Source: Papio anubis (Eukaryota > Chordata > Mammalia > Primates > Cercopithecidae). From it: 64,000 nucleotides of DNA. Within the stretch, counting starts at the first letter, position 1; each line of letters opens with the position of its first letter. A program made the position numbers and the translations under genes. The stretch is from positions 13,351,156 through 13,415,155 of the forward strand of contig NC_044990.1 in assembly GCF_008728515.1 (NCBI RefSeq), read 5' to 3'. The notes beneath the pieces were generated by a model that was not told the DNA's origin, did not search any database, and was given only the letters and a program-made list of their open reading frames with translations. Below are positions 40,949 to 55,847 of the stretch, in pieces.

Positions 40949-41597
40949 GGTTGGGGATCAGAAACCAATACCCCAAAATATGGCATTTTGACATGCTGAA
41001 CTGAAGAAGCTTTAATGTCTCTCTGACCTTCCCACCACCTCTTCTGCGCCACTTTCTTTCCCCAAACCCAGGATTATCTTGTTCTCTTATCTGCTTAAAG
41101 TCCGAGCCTGACAAGAAGAAAACGATGACCTCTGTCCCCTTCCCTGAGTTTTCATTAACTGAACCTGGATTCCAGGAAGAAAGATTGAAGTCTGTCAACA
41201 CACTTGGACAGACTTTTATCACAAACCATTGTCCACTCTGCGAACCCAACAGACTTTGTCCCAGACAACTGTATGCTCTTCAAGCTTATTGAATTCTCCC
41301 TAGGAATCACGCATTGCCTCTCAGCAGAATTCCTCTTGTCCCTACTCACATAGTTTGCTTTGCCAGGATCCTAAGATTTCTTGGAAAACCTTAGGACCAG
41401 GAGGTATTCTTGTGGACTCATTCTGTTTTTCTGTAACCTCAAGATGGTGTATAAGCTTCTGCACCCCAGTGGGGGTTGGAGTAATCACAGTGTCTCCTGT
41501 GTGAACGTAAACAAATTTGTATGCCTATTTTCCAATTAATGTGCCTTTTGTGAGTTGATTTTTTAGCGAAAATTCAGAGGGCTCCTTGACCCCTACA
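40949..41597 (+). mobile_element. Solo LTR (ERV1-like) nested in L1
   Basis: 649 bp between CTAT (40945-40948) and CTAT (41598-41601), a 4-bp target duplication as used by ERV1. Ends CTCCTTGACCCCTACA; the first base has drifted from TG to GG. Contains GTAAACAAATTTGTATGCC and AATTAATGTGCCTTTTGTG, a U5-like block. It has no coding part. Confidence 0.82.
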
Positions 41598-41876
41598 CTA
41601 TTCATCCCTCCCCCTCCCTTCAGCCCCTAACAACCACTGATCTTCTTACTGTCTCCACAGTTTTATCTTTTCCAGAAGGTCATATAGTTGAAATATTACA
41701 GTCCATTACCTTTTCAGATTAGCTTCTGTCACTTAGTAATATATATTTAAGATTCCTCCACGTCTTTTCATGGCTTCATAGTTCATTTCTTTTCAGCATT
41801 AAATGATACTACATTGTTTGATGTACCACAATTTATCCCTTACCTACTCAAGGAATACCTGGTTGTTTCCAAGATG
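41598..41876 (-). mobile_element. L1MB/L1MC 3' end, second part
   Basis: Resumes exactly where the first part stopped: TATTCATCCCTCC, CACTGATCTTCTTACTGTC, CACGTCTTTTCATGGCTTC, GATGTACCACAATTTATCC, ending near TTGTTTCCAAG. Confidence 0.88.
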
Positions 41877-41989
41877 TACCTGGCCACCTATGGAATACCA
41901 TATTTTCCAAAACTGTCCATAAGATATTTCCTACTATTTTTGCATATTGCAGTTGCATAAGAATTGTGTCCTACCTAAGGTTTTCCAGA

Positions 41990-42596
41990 AATTTGGCACT
42001 TCTCCATCAAGACATGGATTCTTCTTCCTCTTCCCATAAGTTCAGGCAGATTTGTGACTGGCTGGTAACCATAGAGCATGGTAGAAATTACACGGAGTGA
42101 TTTCTCAGGTTAGGTTATAAATGATGAAGCTAATCTCCCTCACTGGAACATAGGCATTGAGTCCTGAGCCACCAAGCAAGTGTCCAGCTGCCCTGAAACT
42201 GCCATGTGGTGAGGAAGCCCAAACTTGTAATTTCACCTCTTCTGCCCCTATTCCTTTTGTGCCCAACTTGATTTGACTTTTTATTTTTCTAGTTAAGTGA
42301 AAAGATGGCAAGGGGAAGCACTGAAGCTGCATCCTGAGTGAGAGATGCCCGGCCATTGTGCAGCTGCTCTACCCACCTCACCCTCAGCCTACTTTCCTCC
42401 ACCCCCAACCCTTGTACTTTTGTTGCTCCTACCACTGTCTGGTTACAATTGGAGGAGAGATTACAAGACAGTAGCACCCAGCTAAACCCCTCCTGAATTC
42501 GCAATTCACAACAGTTATAAAAGACAATAAAATGACTGTTCTTCAAGTCGTATGTTTTAAAGTGAATTATTATTCAGCAACAAATAACCCATAACA
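41990..42596 (+). mobile_element. Old MLT1-type MaLR LTR
   Basis: TTGTGACTGGCTGGTAACCA, GCCATGTGGTGAGGAAGCCC, and an end AACAAATAACCCATAACA. Diverged; subfamily unclear. Confidence 0.5.
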
Positions 42597-45029
42597 TCAT
42601 CCTTTTTTCCTCACCTCCACTTCCCAGTGTTGCCTCCAGTCTGAGTACTTAAAGTTAGGCCTACACATCCAGTCCTTTCCCTTCAGAGGAAACTTATTAT
42701 AAACTGAGGCATCCGGAAAAAGGTTATCATGAGGTTTTAATGTCATTCTCTGCTCTCTTCATTAACATATAAATAACCCTAGTATAATTTTTTCCTCTTG
42801 TTTACATGCAAATATATTTAAGAACTGAACTGCCCCAGTTGTTTATGATTGTGTCCATACCATAATCCCAAAACAATTTTAAAAAGAGAATAAAATTAAT
42901 TATTTATTGGTTTTGTGTTTTTCTCCTTCTGGAATCCATTAAACCAACTATATTTTATTGAGTTTCTCATTTGGAGAAGGAGATGATTTGTCTTGTTTTT
43001 ACATTTTCCTTTGTTCTTATCTTGGCAATTAACTATTGGATGATTTGTTAATTAGATAACTGACATCCAAAGGCACTTCATTCATTGAAAAAGTAAAATA
43101 ATAACAGCTCATCGTCTAGGGAAAAATGCAGAGGAAAAATGATCACATTTTTAACATCGTGGTTGATGTAGGTAGTTGAACTTGAATATGTTTACCAAAC
43201 CACTAAATGCAGACCAATGCTTTTGGAAGCTAACTTTAAGATGAATAAACTTTTGCTTATCCTAATTGCCCTTAGGAAATGACAGCACATGTTTAATAAG
43301 AAGGAAAAAAGTAGAGTGGGTTTTCGTGTGACTCTTTCCTATGACATTTCTTACTCCACTTTTAACAGAATCGACTAAAATCATACAAAAAAAATCATGC
43401 CCTTTAAACTTGTCTATGTTAGTTCTTTATAACTCAGACATGCCCCACTATTCAATGTATTTTCAGCATCAAAAAAAATCTCCACCCTCAAAAAATACTC
43501 GTTTACCCTTGAAATTGTTTTTGCTATCACCATATGAATTCTGAAGAAAGGCTTGATTATATTGTTAAATCAGTGTTGATTTAAACATGGATCGACCTCC
43601 CACATAGCCACCATAACTGAGTTGTTGCTAGAACTGAAAGAAACTGGAAGGAAATGATCAAAATTTCCCTAAAAGCAGTAACCCTCCCTCTGCACAAATT
43701 GCCCTGGTAGGAAAAATCTCAGTCCCGCCTACCCTAATGTGAACTAATTTGGTCTACAGTGACACAGAGAAGGCACACATAAGGAGACATTTTCCAATGT
43801 TTAGAATTCTTTTCACTGCTATAGAAAGCATCTTGCTATAGTAAGAAAAAGGCCAAAGATCTGCCTTACACAGCTCGGGATCTTTCTCCTTTGGCCTTAG
43901 CATTTGGGGCTGGAGGTACTATTTGTGGAATGAGGCTGAGGAAATGAGCCAAAATGAATTTCAGGCTTGCCAGAGCTTACAATCTTAATGTAAATTCAAC
44001 AATTAGCAATGGCTCAGCTGTGAAAGCTGGAAAAAATTCCACACATCAGATGGTGAGAGAGGCTCATTGGAAAAATGGAAAAATCATTTCCATTTTACTG
44101 TTGTTATGCTGTCATGTCCTCGCTCAACTAACCTTGAAAGCAGACCTGAACGCTATGAGTCATCGACTCATGAAGATGCCCCCAGAAAGGTAACGTCCTT
44201 ATTTGTGCAAAGTAGAACTATGAAACTGTACAAAGTCTATGCAGGGAGATTTAAAACATGATACAATATGAGGAACAGGATGTATCATCAGCTTCAAAAA
44301 CTGCCGAGGTTAATGGATGTTGTTGGATGCCAAGAGGATCCAATTAAATTAAGATACTTCTTGTAAGAATCAACAGCTCTAACATGTCCTTGTCAGCCTA
44401 AAGCTTATAGCAGGTGTGATCCTGTAATATGACTTTTTTGTGTTTGTTTCCTGAAGTTTTTAAAGAAGGCAGAAAACACACATTATACACCATGGAGTCA
44501 ATAGCTGCCTGTGCCCAGCAAAACGTGGAGGTCTCCTTCCCTCATTTCCCCTCCTTGGGGTTTTTCTCAATAGGAAGAAAAATGTAAATATGCATGTGCA
44601 TATTTCATCATCCAATTGGAAAGAATATAATGATATGGGAACTTGAGGGAAAGACCTGAAATTCTAAGGACTTCACATGCTAAACACAATTACTTACTCT
44701 CTGGGGGGCTTTCCCCAAAAATCTTTCACCCTTATTTTTGTTGTTGGTCATTACAGATGATGCAAACTTTGCGACCATCCTCAAAACCAAGGACCATGTT
44801 CCATTTAAACCTTTTAATCAATTATACATCACACCCAGTCTGGGAGTAAATCTTGCTAGTGCCCTCAAGCTTTCTTCTTCATGACTTTTCCTCATTCCTT
44901 CACACCATAAAATACCCCCCTTTTCTATATTAAACTCTGTTCTGAGTGCAGATCAAACACGATCAATATTTTAATACAAATGTCCCCCAATTTTTCTCCA
45001 TCAAACATCCATTCAGCTTATATCTTAGT
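42597..45029. other. Repeat-poor single-copy block
   Basis: About 2.4 kb with no repeat or gene that I recognise. Confidence 0.55.
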
Positions 45030-45530
45030 TTGGATTTCCCCCCGAAAGCACAGCCTGAGAAAGAATTCAGGTGCAAGTAGTTTATTTGGGACATGATCCC
45101 AGGAAGCACTGGGGCACTCTGGGTAAGCCAGATAAGGAAGGGAGGAAAGCAAGTGAAGTTCCTACTGTGGGCAACCGTGCTGAGATCCCACTGGGGACCT
45201 TCTAAAATACCGCACTTCACATCCCAGATTGTCCCACCAAGGCACGTTCATCCACCAGCTCATGTTCCACATTGTTGGGGGATTACTTGCAAGACTGCTT
45301 GACTCTGCAGAGCTTCCAACCTACACAGTGCACAGGCAAGGGTGCACTCCTGTGGCCAGAGAACATCCTCTGGCAAAATGGTTGTGGAGTGCCCACTAAA
45401 GCTGCAAGTGATCTTCAGAGAGGACTGAGTGGACACAGGCAGGGCTCCCCCAATGATGCCCGCTACCTACTGCCTGTGCCTGACCAGGCACATGCTCAGC
45501 TATACACACAATGGGTAGTTTTGTTTATTG
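45030..45530 (-). mobile_element. Possible old LTR-like repeat
   Basis: GCAAGTAGTTTATTTGGGAC (a reversed AATAAA) near its left end and purine-rich GATAAGGAAGGGAGGAAAGC recall LTR-derived repeats. Weak evidence. Confidence 0.25.
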
Positions 45531-47780
45531 AATGAATATTCAGATATATATTCTCTCCCCTTTGATTGTCTAACTGAATTATGATTCGTATTTGTATCTT
45601 CCCTCAGCTAGAACCTTTAACCCAATCATTCATTTACCCATCTTTTAATCTGTACAAAGAGCTTCCTGTCTCCATTCTGCAAATACTTGTTTTGAACCCA
45701 ATTATCTCAGCGCTCTTCTCTCCCTTATGCACTGTCAAGACAATTTACTTCAAATGGGCAAAGAGCTCCAGCTCATGGCCCCTGCTTTTGAATCTCAGGA
45801 AAATAAACGGATATCTTTCTCAACCACAGGGCTGTATCGTGAGTCTTTTTCAGAAGTTTGAAAAATGTTTAATTATTTCAGATTCACATTATGTTCTACA
45901 TCTATTTACATACGTAAAAAGGAAATGTGTTCTTTTATATTAGCTTCTTATTCAATCAGCAAATAAGGGCAAAAAATTTCACCGCAGCAAATTCTGTTGG
46001 TTTTATATTTAAATCACAATTGTTTCTTTGTAAAAGAGCTTGTAGTAAAGTCCATACAGAACTAGAAAGAATCGTGTGCCAAAAAAAATGCGAGCTGCCA
46101 TTCAGAAACTTATTTTGTTTTCCATATGAGATATTAACTACTGATTTTTCTTTTTCCTATCACATTGTCCTGTTCTTACAGCCTGGGGTGGCTCTTAATC
46201 CTTGTTTGTGGAGACTGTAACACTTTATCGATTCTCAGAAGATTTTTCTATCTGAGAGTGATTTTTTCAGTGTCACTAGTACACCTAAGTACTTTGGTGT
46301 ACATGTGTGCTGGGGATTCAGGGACATCATTTCTCACCCTCTGACATGGCCTAAGTACTACATTTCCTTAAAAGTTGCAGAAATAGCCTTAAGGCTATTG
46401 ATGGGAGTGTCCTGTAGGGTCTCTTGTCTGGCTCATATTTGTAATGAACTTGCCTTTAGACTACAGCGATAAAAAGGACATAATCCTCAAGTGATTCAAA
46501 ATCCTTAAGAGAAGCTCCGCCAATTTATGTGGCAGGCCTCAATCTCATGTGAAGATTTAATGAGAACCACATGCAGTCAAAAGTATACCCTGCATCTGTC
46601 ACAGCAGATAGCTCTGGAAAAGCAGAGCAATACCTCGTGTGAAGACGAGCTATTCAGACATTTTTAACTGACAGCAATGCAATGACCCTAACAGAGAACT
46701 TGGGGGAAAGAGAAACAAAAAAAAATAAAAAAGATAACCAGTGCAGCAAATATTGATCCATTATATGCTTTCTGGTAATTTCTGAATATTCCCCAAAAGA
46801 AAAGCAAGATATGGATAATTTATGTGCCTATTGAAAGTAATTTTCCAAGCATGAATGGCTGAAGGATTGTAATTTCTTTCCCCCCAGTCATTATGGGTCT
46901 CCCAGAGGTCATACAAATAACCAGCATCCTTTCATCCTAAACACCGCTAAGCCCAGGTTGAGATACGAGCCTATTAAAATTCGGTTTAAAGAAGAATTTT
47001 ATTTTGCCGATGATCTCATTTATTAATTGCTGACTGCCTCTTAAAACCTTCAGTGGAAGACAAAGAGACCTTCAAATCCTTTCTCTGAGAATTAAAGCTT
47101 TCATTTAAGGATTCCAGATGGGCTGTATTTAGGTATTAAAGTTCAAGTACTTTAACCACCAAAAGATGAAAGGAATTTTACCCAGTTTTGTTCCACAATT
47201 GCCACCCAGTATTTCTTCAGTCCTGGCCAAATTGAGCATCAATTTAAATCAGATTTACTCATGGGACCCTCTGTAATCACAGTCAACACAAGATATTAGG
47301 GAGTTTAGGAAACGGGTCTATTAAATGACAATTAAAGCTGTCAGCCTTCCAGAGCTTATTTTCGGTTAATTTGATCCTAGTAGACAGTCGTATTGGACGG
47401 CTGTAAACAAAGAGGTTTGCTTTGCAATACAAGCTGAGATCCAGAGCTGGCTGCCTGGAACCTGGTGAAGGTGCGGGCCTTAAGATGGCTTCAGCTGTTC
47501 CTCTGAATAAATGACTTCAAAATCACTTCAACTGTTTAAATCCTCCTGAAAGTCCTAACGCTCAGCCAAAGAAGAGTTTAACTGGCACCTTTCAGAGAAA
47601 GGAGTCAGCAGTGAGGTTCTGGGTACTGACTGGCATTTCCTTTGGATGTGAAGTCTCATGGAAATTATTTAGGACTAGGTGTTCTCCATCCGGCATATAG
47701 GCAATAGTAAAGAGAGCACTTTGCACTTAGAATGTGCCTGAAATCACCTATCAAAAGTCTTAGGTTATCCACACCCTTTA
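45531..47780. other. Repeat-poor single-copy block with motif cluster
   Basis: The cleanest single-copy stretch of the window: about 2.2 kb with no interspersed repeat, microsatellite or coding signal. Between about 46980 and 47420 there are many ATTA/TAAT and TGACA/TGTCA motifs, including TGACA at 47326-47330 facing TGTCA at 47339-47343 with ATTAAAGC between. Candidate conserved non-coding DNA; I cannot test conservation. Confidence 0.5.
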
Positions 47781-47784
47781 ACGC

Positions 47785-47890
47785 AGGGCTCTCATCTTCA
47801 GGGGTTTATTCTGAAGAAAGAGTCAGATAATTGTGCAAATGCATGAACAAGTATGTTTGCTGCAGTATTCGATGTAGACAAGATGTAAAG
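47785..47890 (+). mobile_element. Possible L1M fragment
   Basis: TCAGGGGTTTATTCTGAAGAA, GTGCAAATGCATGAACAAG, TTTGCTGCAGTATTCGATG follow the L1M 3' UTR pattern loosely. Confidence 0.4.
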
Positions 47891-48329
47891 CAGGCTTGGT
47901 TTTCTGACTCTTCCTGCCTCATTCTCCTTAAGCCACCCCAAACCCCATATCATTTTTCTCTGCCTTAAAAACCACTTCAATGTCACTGTCCTCTTAGGCA
48001 TTCAGCTGGAGAGCGGTGTCCTCCACAGGTTGAAAATTCCAGGACCTGGGCACTTCTCCATTCCACCCTTGGATTCATACTCTCTACAGTCCGCAAGGCT
48101 AGAAAAACAGATACATTTTTTGTACGTTTTTATACTAAGGTGTTCATGGATTAACGTTGCTTCTACTAAGTAGTATTTTATATTGTAAAATGAGATCGTC
48201 CTAAAGACAAGACTTGAAACCAAAAATGGGAATTTCAGGCTCCATATCAACCCAGCAATAAGGATGTTTGTGGTTTAAAATTCTTCTTAAAAATATCTTT
48301 TCAGTGTGTGGGTGTGTGTCTTAGTTTAT
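47891..48329. other. Single-copy stretch
   Basis: Nothing recognised. Confidence 0.5.
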
Positions 48330-48600
48330 TTGTTATGTTTCATTATGAATAGATATGCATGCTTATTATAGAAAATGTGGGAAATGAAAGGAGAAAGGAA
48401 GACAAAATTCATCCATATTCCCACCATGCAGAAATAGCATTTTTAACATTCTATTGTGTTTCCTTTCAGTCTTGGTAATATGCACAAATGTTTGTTTTTT
48501 CTCTGGAGTCATAATTATAGTATATGTACCATTTTGCATTTTTAAATTTTGCACAGTTATGGAAAAATATCAGAATAGTTCTACACTAATAAGGCTTTCC
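48330..48600 (-). mobile_element. L1M 3' end
   Basis: Minus strand: TCATCCATATTCCCACCATGC, ATTTTTAACATTCTATTGTG, TTTCCTTTCAGTCTTGGTAAT. This is the L1M 3' UTR read backwards. Confidence 0.6.
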
Positions 48601-48787
48601 ATGGGATGACACTTTACAGTAGTTCACTGTTTCACTCTTTCTTTGCGCATCAATTTACCTGCCAAGGATACTTTAAAAGCATTTGCCTCCTCTTTATGGG
48701 CTTCCCATTCACTCCCATCTCTATGTTACATTGGAAACCTTCACTGTATCTAGCTGGTAAGTAAATTTCTCCAAATGAACACTTCAG

Positions 48788-50411
<1,624 letters not shown>

Positions 50412-52928
50412 TTTTTTCCTACTTTTGCTGCTTACCTTGTATAATCCCACTTGGTAACTGATAAATTATTTTGGTAATAGGCTCAGATTAAATGGAGAAG
50501 GTGCAGCCAAACATTTCTGAAGGAAACGAGGTGGGGAGATGCAACATTTTTAGTCAACCCAATTAGTCATACTTTTTAAATAATATTTAAAGAGGATATT
50601 AAAAGCAGAAGAAGATGGGAAGGGATAAGATGAGGAGAATGAGGTAGACGTCAGCTGATATGGGTATCTTATTTATAAATGGCATGTCACTGTATTAGTG
50701 GATTTGAATTACATCAAACATTTCTATAAAGATTGGTTTGTATTAAATTTAAACATGTTTTAAAGAGCCTTTTGTTCATTTAGGGAAGCCTTAATAATAT
50801 TTACAAATAATTAATAAACCCTTAGGAGGGCTATCAGATTTCTAGTAACTAACAATATGTTGATCTACCCAGAGACTTGGAAAGAGCTAGATTCACAATG
50901 ATGACTAGCTACCATGTTTGCTACCCTTCACATCGGAGACGACGTACACAGCATAGTAAGAACACTAGGAAAAAATGGCTCCTTCTCCTCACCTAGCAAC
51001 TGTTAACCCCCATGGCAGCAAGTGGGGTGCTCAGAAATGGCTTATGAAGCAAAAACTGCTTTTCAAAGGAGATTCAGGGGACTGGGGGAAATGGGATTCC
51101 CAGGAAGTCAGAGCTCTCTTCTGAAGCCTTGGCCATGAAGTCATTCAACTGGCCGTCATGACTCTTTTCAATCTCCAATCCAGGTCTATTTAGTCTTCTA
51201 ATAAAAACAGAGGAAGGAGGTACCCAAATTAGAATAAAAGGGCAGAGGAAACTGAAATGGTCAACAATATGCATTGTTACTCTGCTAAATGACTTGACAG
51301 GTATATAGCTCAGTAGAATGAAATGAATGGTGTGTTTATTTTTCTATGTTCTTATGCAGTCAGAAGAAATTCAGGAAATGAAATAGAATCTCCATTTTTA
51401 AAACAAATAATTACTATCCTATTTAATTTTTTACAGATATTCTGGATTATGTTTTCCTGCCTCTACAAGTTTTTCTTCATGAAGAGTTCCCTGTTAGAGA
51501 CGTTGCTGCACATCTACCTGGTGAAGGCATAATTTTATCACTCTTATGATTAATCACTTTATAGGATGAATTGACCTCTTCAGTTTTTGTAAAAATGACA
51601 CATTTATATGTTTTATCACAGTAAAAAAAAAATCAAAATAACATGATGTACTGAAAAATCATGAAGAGATGCCTCAAATCTATTTTTAAAATTCTGGGAA
51701 ACCAGATATTTGGAGAAATTATTTAAATTACAGTGAAAAGACACATCATTTACTGGTTAAAACTTGGCATGCTTTAATAATGCAACAGGGTTTATAGGTC
51801 CTGAGACCCTTCCACTAACCTTTCTAATGGTATAAACTATGTTCAGGGCTGCCATTTCCCAAAGGACTGAGGACTAAGCAGAGAAGAGCCAGTCTCTAAT
51901 CATGGTCTAAAGACTTCAAAGAGGGTCATCTTCTGGCTCCTTTCTCTCTGCTCTGGTTCCCAGCAACCAGCCGTGCTATAGACTTCTCACTATCTCTGAG
52001 GGAGGGACACCCACTCGATCACATTCATGCTCAGTTAATTTGGTTTTTTCTTTCTTTCTTTCTTTTTTGTAGAATCCAATGGCTATTAGCCCTTAGGGGA
52101 AACCATACAGCAGCAAAAGCCACAAAGGCAAGATAGAAGGCTTTGCTATGTACCCTATAGACCGCACTACTTTTCTCAGATTCCAACCCTCATCCTGATT
52201 TCACCTTGATCCTTTGTAAAACTGTGCCTCGATTTTCACTTTGTGCTTTCAGGATAAAAGGGTCTTAGGCCTAACCCAGTTTACCAATACTCCAGCACCC
52301 ATTCTAAGTATGTGCTATCCTGGTGCCTGTAGCATGGCACTCCTGGAGGTCAGACTATATTTTCTCACCTTTTTATACCTGGGACTGGCATACTGGAGGC
52401 CTCAGTGAGTTTATAAAAGAAGGGAGAAGGGAAAGGAGGGAGGCAGAGGACTGCATCCAGACATATAGAATATGTGAACGTTATTCAGTAAATTTTTGAA
52501 ACAACATCTTTGTTCATGTACTACGTATTTAATTTTTTCACCCAAGAAAAGAGCATAAGAAAGTGCCAAAGATCACAAACTACAATTTGATACCAGTGAA
52601 ATAAAGACCAGTCATAACAATAACAAAGTGGGATTTACACCTTAAAATGCTTTATTCTCACCCTGACATTCTAATTTTTGTAGCATGTCTTGAAAATAAT
52701 AGGCAGTGATCCCATTAATATTTTTCAACTGCAAAAATCTGAAGATTTGAGTATGATAATGAGCATGATAAGAAACAGTATGTTTATTCAGTCTTGAAGG
52801 ATCTCTCCACAACTTATTTACAGCAAAGGGGAAAATAGTACCTTCACAGTGGCAGACACCACCTTAGCAAAGTGAGCAAAGCTCACGTCACTAGCAGGTA
52901 CATGTATCAACACGACATACTCCCTGAT
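50412..52928. other. Repeat-poor single-copy block
   Basis: About 2.5 kb with no gene or clear repeat; only a short (TTTC)n at about 52048-52063. Confidence 0.55.
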
Positions 52929-52937
52929 AAGATGCAC

Positions 52938-53191
52938 CAAGTTGGGAGGCTTGAAGTCAGGAGTTCAAAACCAGCCTGGCCAATAGAGTGAAACCCTGTC
53001 TCTAGTAAAAATACAAAAGTTAACGGGGCGTGGTGGCACGTGCCTGTAGTTCCAGCTACTCAGGAGGCTGAGGCAGAAGAATCACTTGGATCTGGGAGGT
53101 TGAGGTTACAGTGAGCCGAGATCGCGCCACAGCACTCCAGTCTGGGCAACAAAGTGAGACTCCATCTCAAAAAACAAAACAAAACAAAACA
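52938..53191 (+). mobile_element. 5'-truncated AluS with target-site duplication
   Basis: The Alu lacks its first about 50 bases, starting at GTTGGGAGGC. Tail is (AAAAC)n. Flanked by AAGATGCAC at 52929-52937 and 53192-53200. Confidence 0.93.
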
Positions 53192-53319
53192 AAGATGCAC
53201 GGAGTAGGGCACAGTATCACTATTGTCATATTCTTGCTGAAAACGTATAATCAATTTGATCATGAGGAAAACACAGACAAACCCAAGCAGAGGGAAAGTT
53301 TACAAAATAACTAACTCTT

Positions 53320-53630
53320 ATTTTTTACAAGGGTCATAAAAGTTCAAGAAAGACTGAGAAATTGTCCCAGAATGGGAGAGACTAAGAGGTTGGGGCAACT
53401 AAATGAAATGTGTGATCCTTCAGAAATTTTGTAATAAGGTCTATAGATTAGTTAATAGTATCACATCATGTTAATTTCTTGGTTTTTATCATTATATAAA
53501 TATTATGTATCATGTTAACGTTTGGGAGGCTGGGTGAAAGGTATATTGGAATTCTTTGTACTATTCTATTACTTTGTTGTCTATCTGAAATTATTTTAAA
53601 CAAATAGTTAAATTTTTTAAATTAAACAAT
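53320..53630 (+). mobile_element. L1MB/L1MC 3' UTR
   Basis: GGGCAACTAAATGAAATGTGTGATCC (in parts), GTCTATAGATTAGTTAATAG, ATGTTAATTTCTTGGTTTT, GGAGGCTGGGTGAAAGG, ATCTGAAATTATTTTAAAC. Confidence 0.82.
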
Positions 53631-55847
53631 TCTAAACATCTAGATATTAGATTTCAGTGCACATCTGTGAACACGGAATCTGTGGGCATATTCTTGAGAA
53701 AAAGCAAATAAAGATTGTAAAGTTGCTGGTGTTTACTTTATGTCAGTGGATAACAAACATTTTGCCATTTTAATTACAGACAGAAAGAGCTACCGAGAGT
53801 CAGAAAGACAACCTAAATTGGTATGTCTGCATTGACGATGCAGTTCAAAGGGAACCAGGGATGCATCTTAGAGCCACACCAAGGAGCCCATCTCGGTCGC
53901 TGTCACAGCCTGTGCTACCAGAATCAAAGGCAGGCTTTTCTCTGATTGGTTAGGTCAGGCTGCTAATGAGGCGAAGGTCGTGGATTAGATTCATTCTCAG
54001 GGCCTGTGAATGTCGCTTTGTCCCTTGGCATTTTGCTGATTACAAGGGAGCGAGGTGTAAAAGTTTGACTGCAACAGCCAGAGGCCAGCCCTACTGTGGG
54101 AAGGAACTAAAACTCTCACCATCCCTAAGGTCACCTTTAAACATAATGGACACACTTGAATATAATCACTGTCACCTAAATGTGATTCAAAAATAACTGC
54201 CCAGGAAAGGAATCCCTTATTAGACTTGCTTTCCTCTCTTCCACCTGTAATTAGGAGACCTGGAAGGGTGAGGCTGATTGGCCTCCGTGCAAGCCCAGAC
54301 ATTCTAGTGAGCACCATTGCCTCTGTAGCAGAAGTGTGAGATGGCTTTGAAGGCTGTGCTCTCCGATTTAACATCACTTACGCAGACACCAAAGTACATA
54401 AAGCATGAGGCTCCTCGCCTTACTCCTGACAGTTAGACATCTTTCAGCTTCCATATTCCAAAAAATTATTGAGAGGGGGCTCCATTCATAATGTTTTTAC
54501 TCAGAGAGCCTCCCTGATGTACTTAGGATTCCAAAGTGGGAGGTAAATACGTGCTAGAAAATCATCTATTCCAAATATCAGCATGTTTTACAGCCAAAAG
54601 CAGCTAAGGAATTAGAAGAGGTTTCAACATATGATTAATTTTAGAATCGTAAACACACACAGTGATTTGAAAGTAAATGTACTTACAGGGTGAAATACAA
54701 AACGAAGTTAGCAGGCTTCACTCGCTTCCACCTACAGTTAGAACAATTAGAGACACACTACCTGAAAAGTTGTCCCTTGAGATTGTTTAAACATAAGGAT
54801 TTGTAAATATCAGAAGTCAGGAAACAGGGAGGTGTCTCTGCAAAGCAATGCTGTCTGCCTCTCCACTTTCTCCACTGAGCTGTGGATTTTCAGGTCCTCC
54901 CCAACACTTTCAGTCCAGGTAAGGATTGGAAATGTAAGCAAACAAACCAAAGACATTTTTAAAATCCCTCTCGCTTCTCCTGATATCAATGTACTCAATA
55001 GATCGCAGAGAAATTAGCTGTTTCACTGGGTTGAGACTTGTCAGAAGCTCCTCATAATAATACAAACAAAATAAAATCTAGAAATGCATCTTCCAACTAA
55101 AATTTGTGAAACTATGTTCCATCTCTGCTGGGTAAAGTTGAATGCAGCTACAGAAATCAATGTCAGAAAAACCAACAACTGTGGAGTAGAAAGGAGGTAA
55201 AATCCCTCAAGACTCTAGAGCCACTGGGTTGTAAATATTCTTAAACCCAGGCTTATAAGACACAGCTGCCAGCCCATATCATACTAAAATGGTTGTGTCA
55301 TTTTCAGATGAAGCAATTCACATTTGACCACTGCATCTTGATCTATGATTCCCCAAAGGCGGACTTGAATAGACTGCTCTGTGTTTCTTATAGATTTCTA
55401 CTATCCAAAGAACAGACTAATTTTACATTTCTATCACTCAGTTCCTTTATAAGTTATACCAAACATAAGGAGTAAATAGTCTGAATGATTTCCCTCCCTG
55501 GAAATATTTAGAAAAGTTTATCTCACTTCACATACACATTTTGCAAGGAAAGGTTACCTGTAACAGATTGGTGCATGAAATAATATACAACAATGTCCTG
55601 GCTCCAAGCAAAGCATGGAATATAATGAGAACTTACCTCCTAGCGAGGGCCCAGTTTCCCTGCACTGTAGGCTGAGCCCATGAGGGCATGAGTAGAATCA
55701 TGTCTATTGTTTGAAAGACAGACAGAAAAGCAGTCCCCCATTACGAGGCTGACACCTCCATCTGATTCACCTGACCCCTTTTCTGTTCATCTGTGTATTT
55801 GGGAATCACAAAGAATTGCTTTTCACAGTTTATTCAACATATTTGCA
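53631..55847. other. Repeat-poor single-copy block
   Basis: About 2.2 kb with no gene or repeat recognised. Frames here, including 126 codons on the minus strand at 53997-54377, resemble no known protein. Confidence 0.55.
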
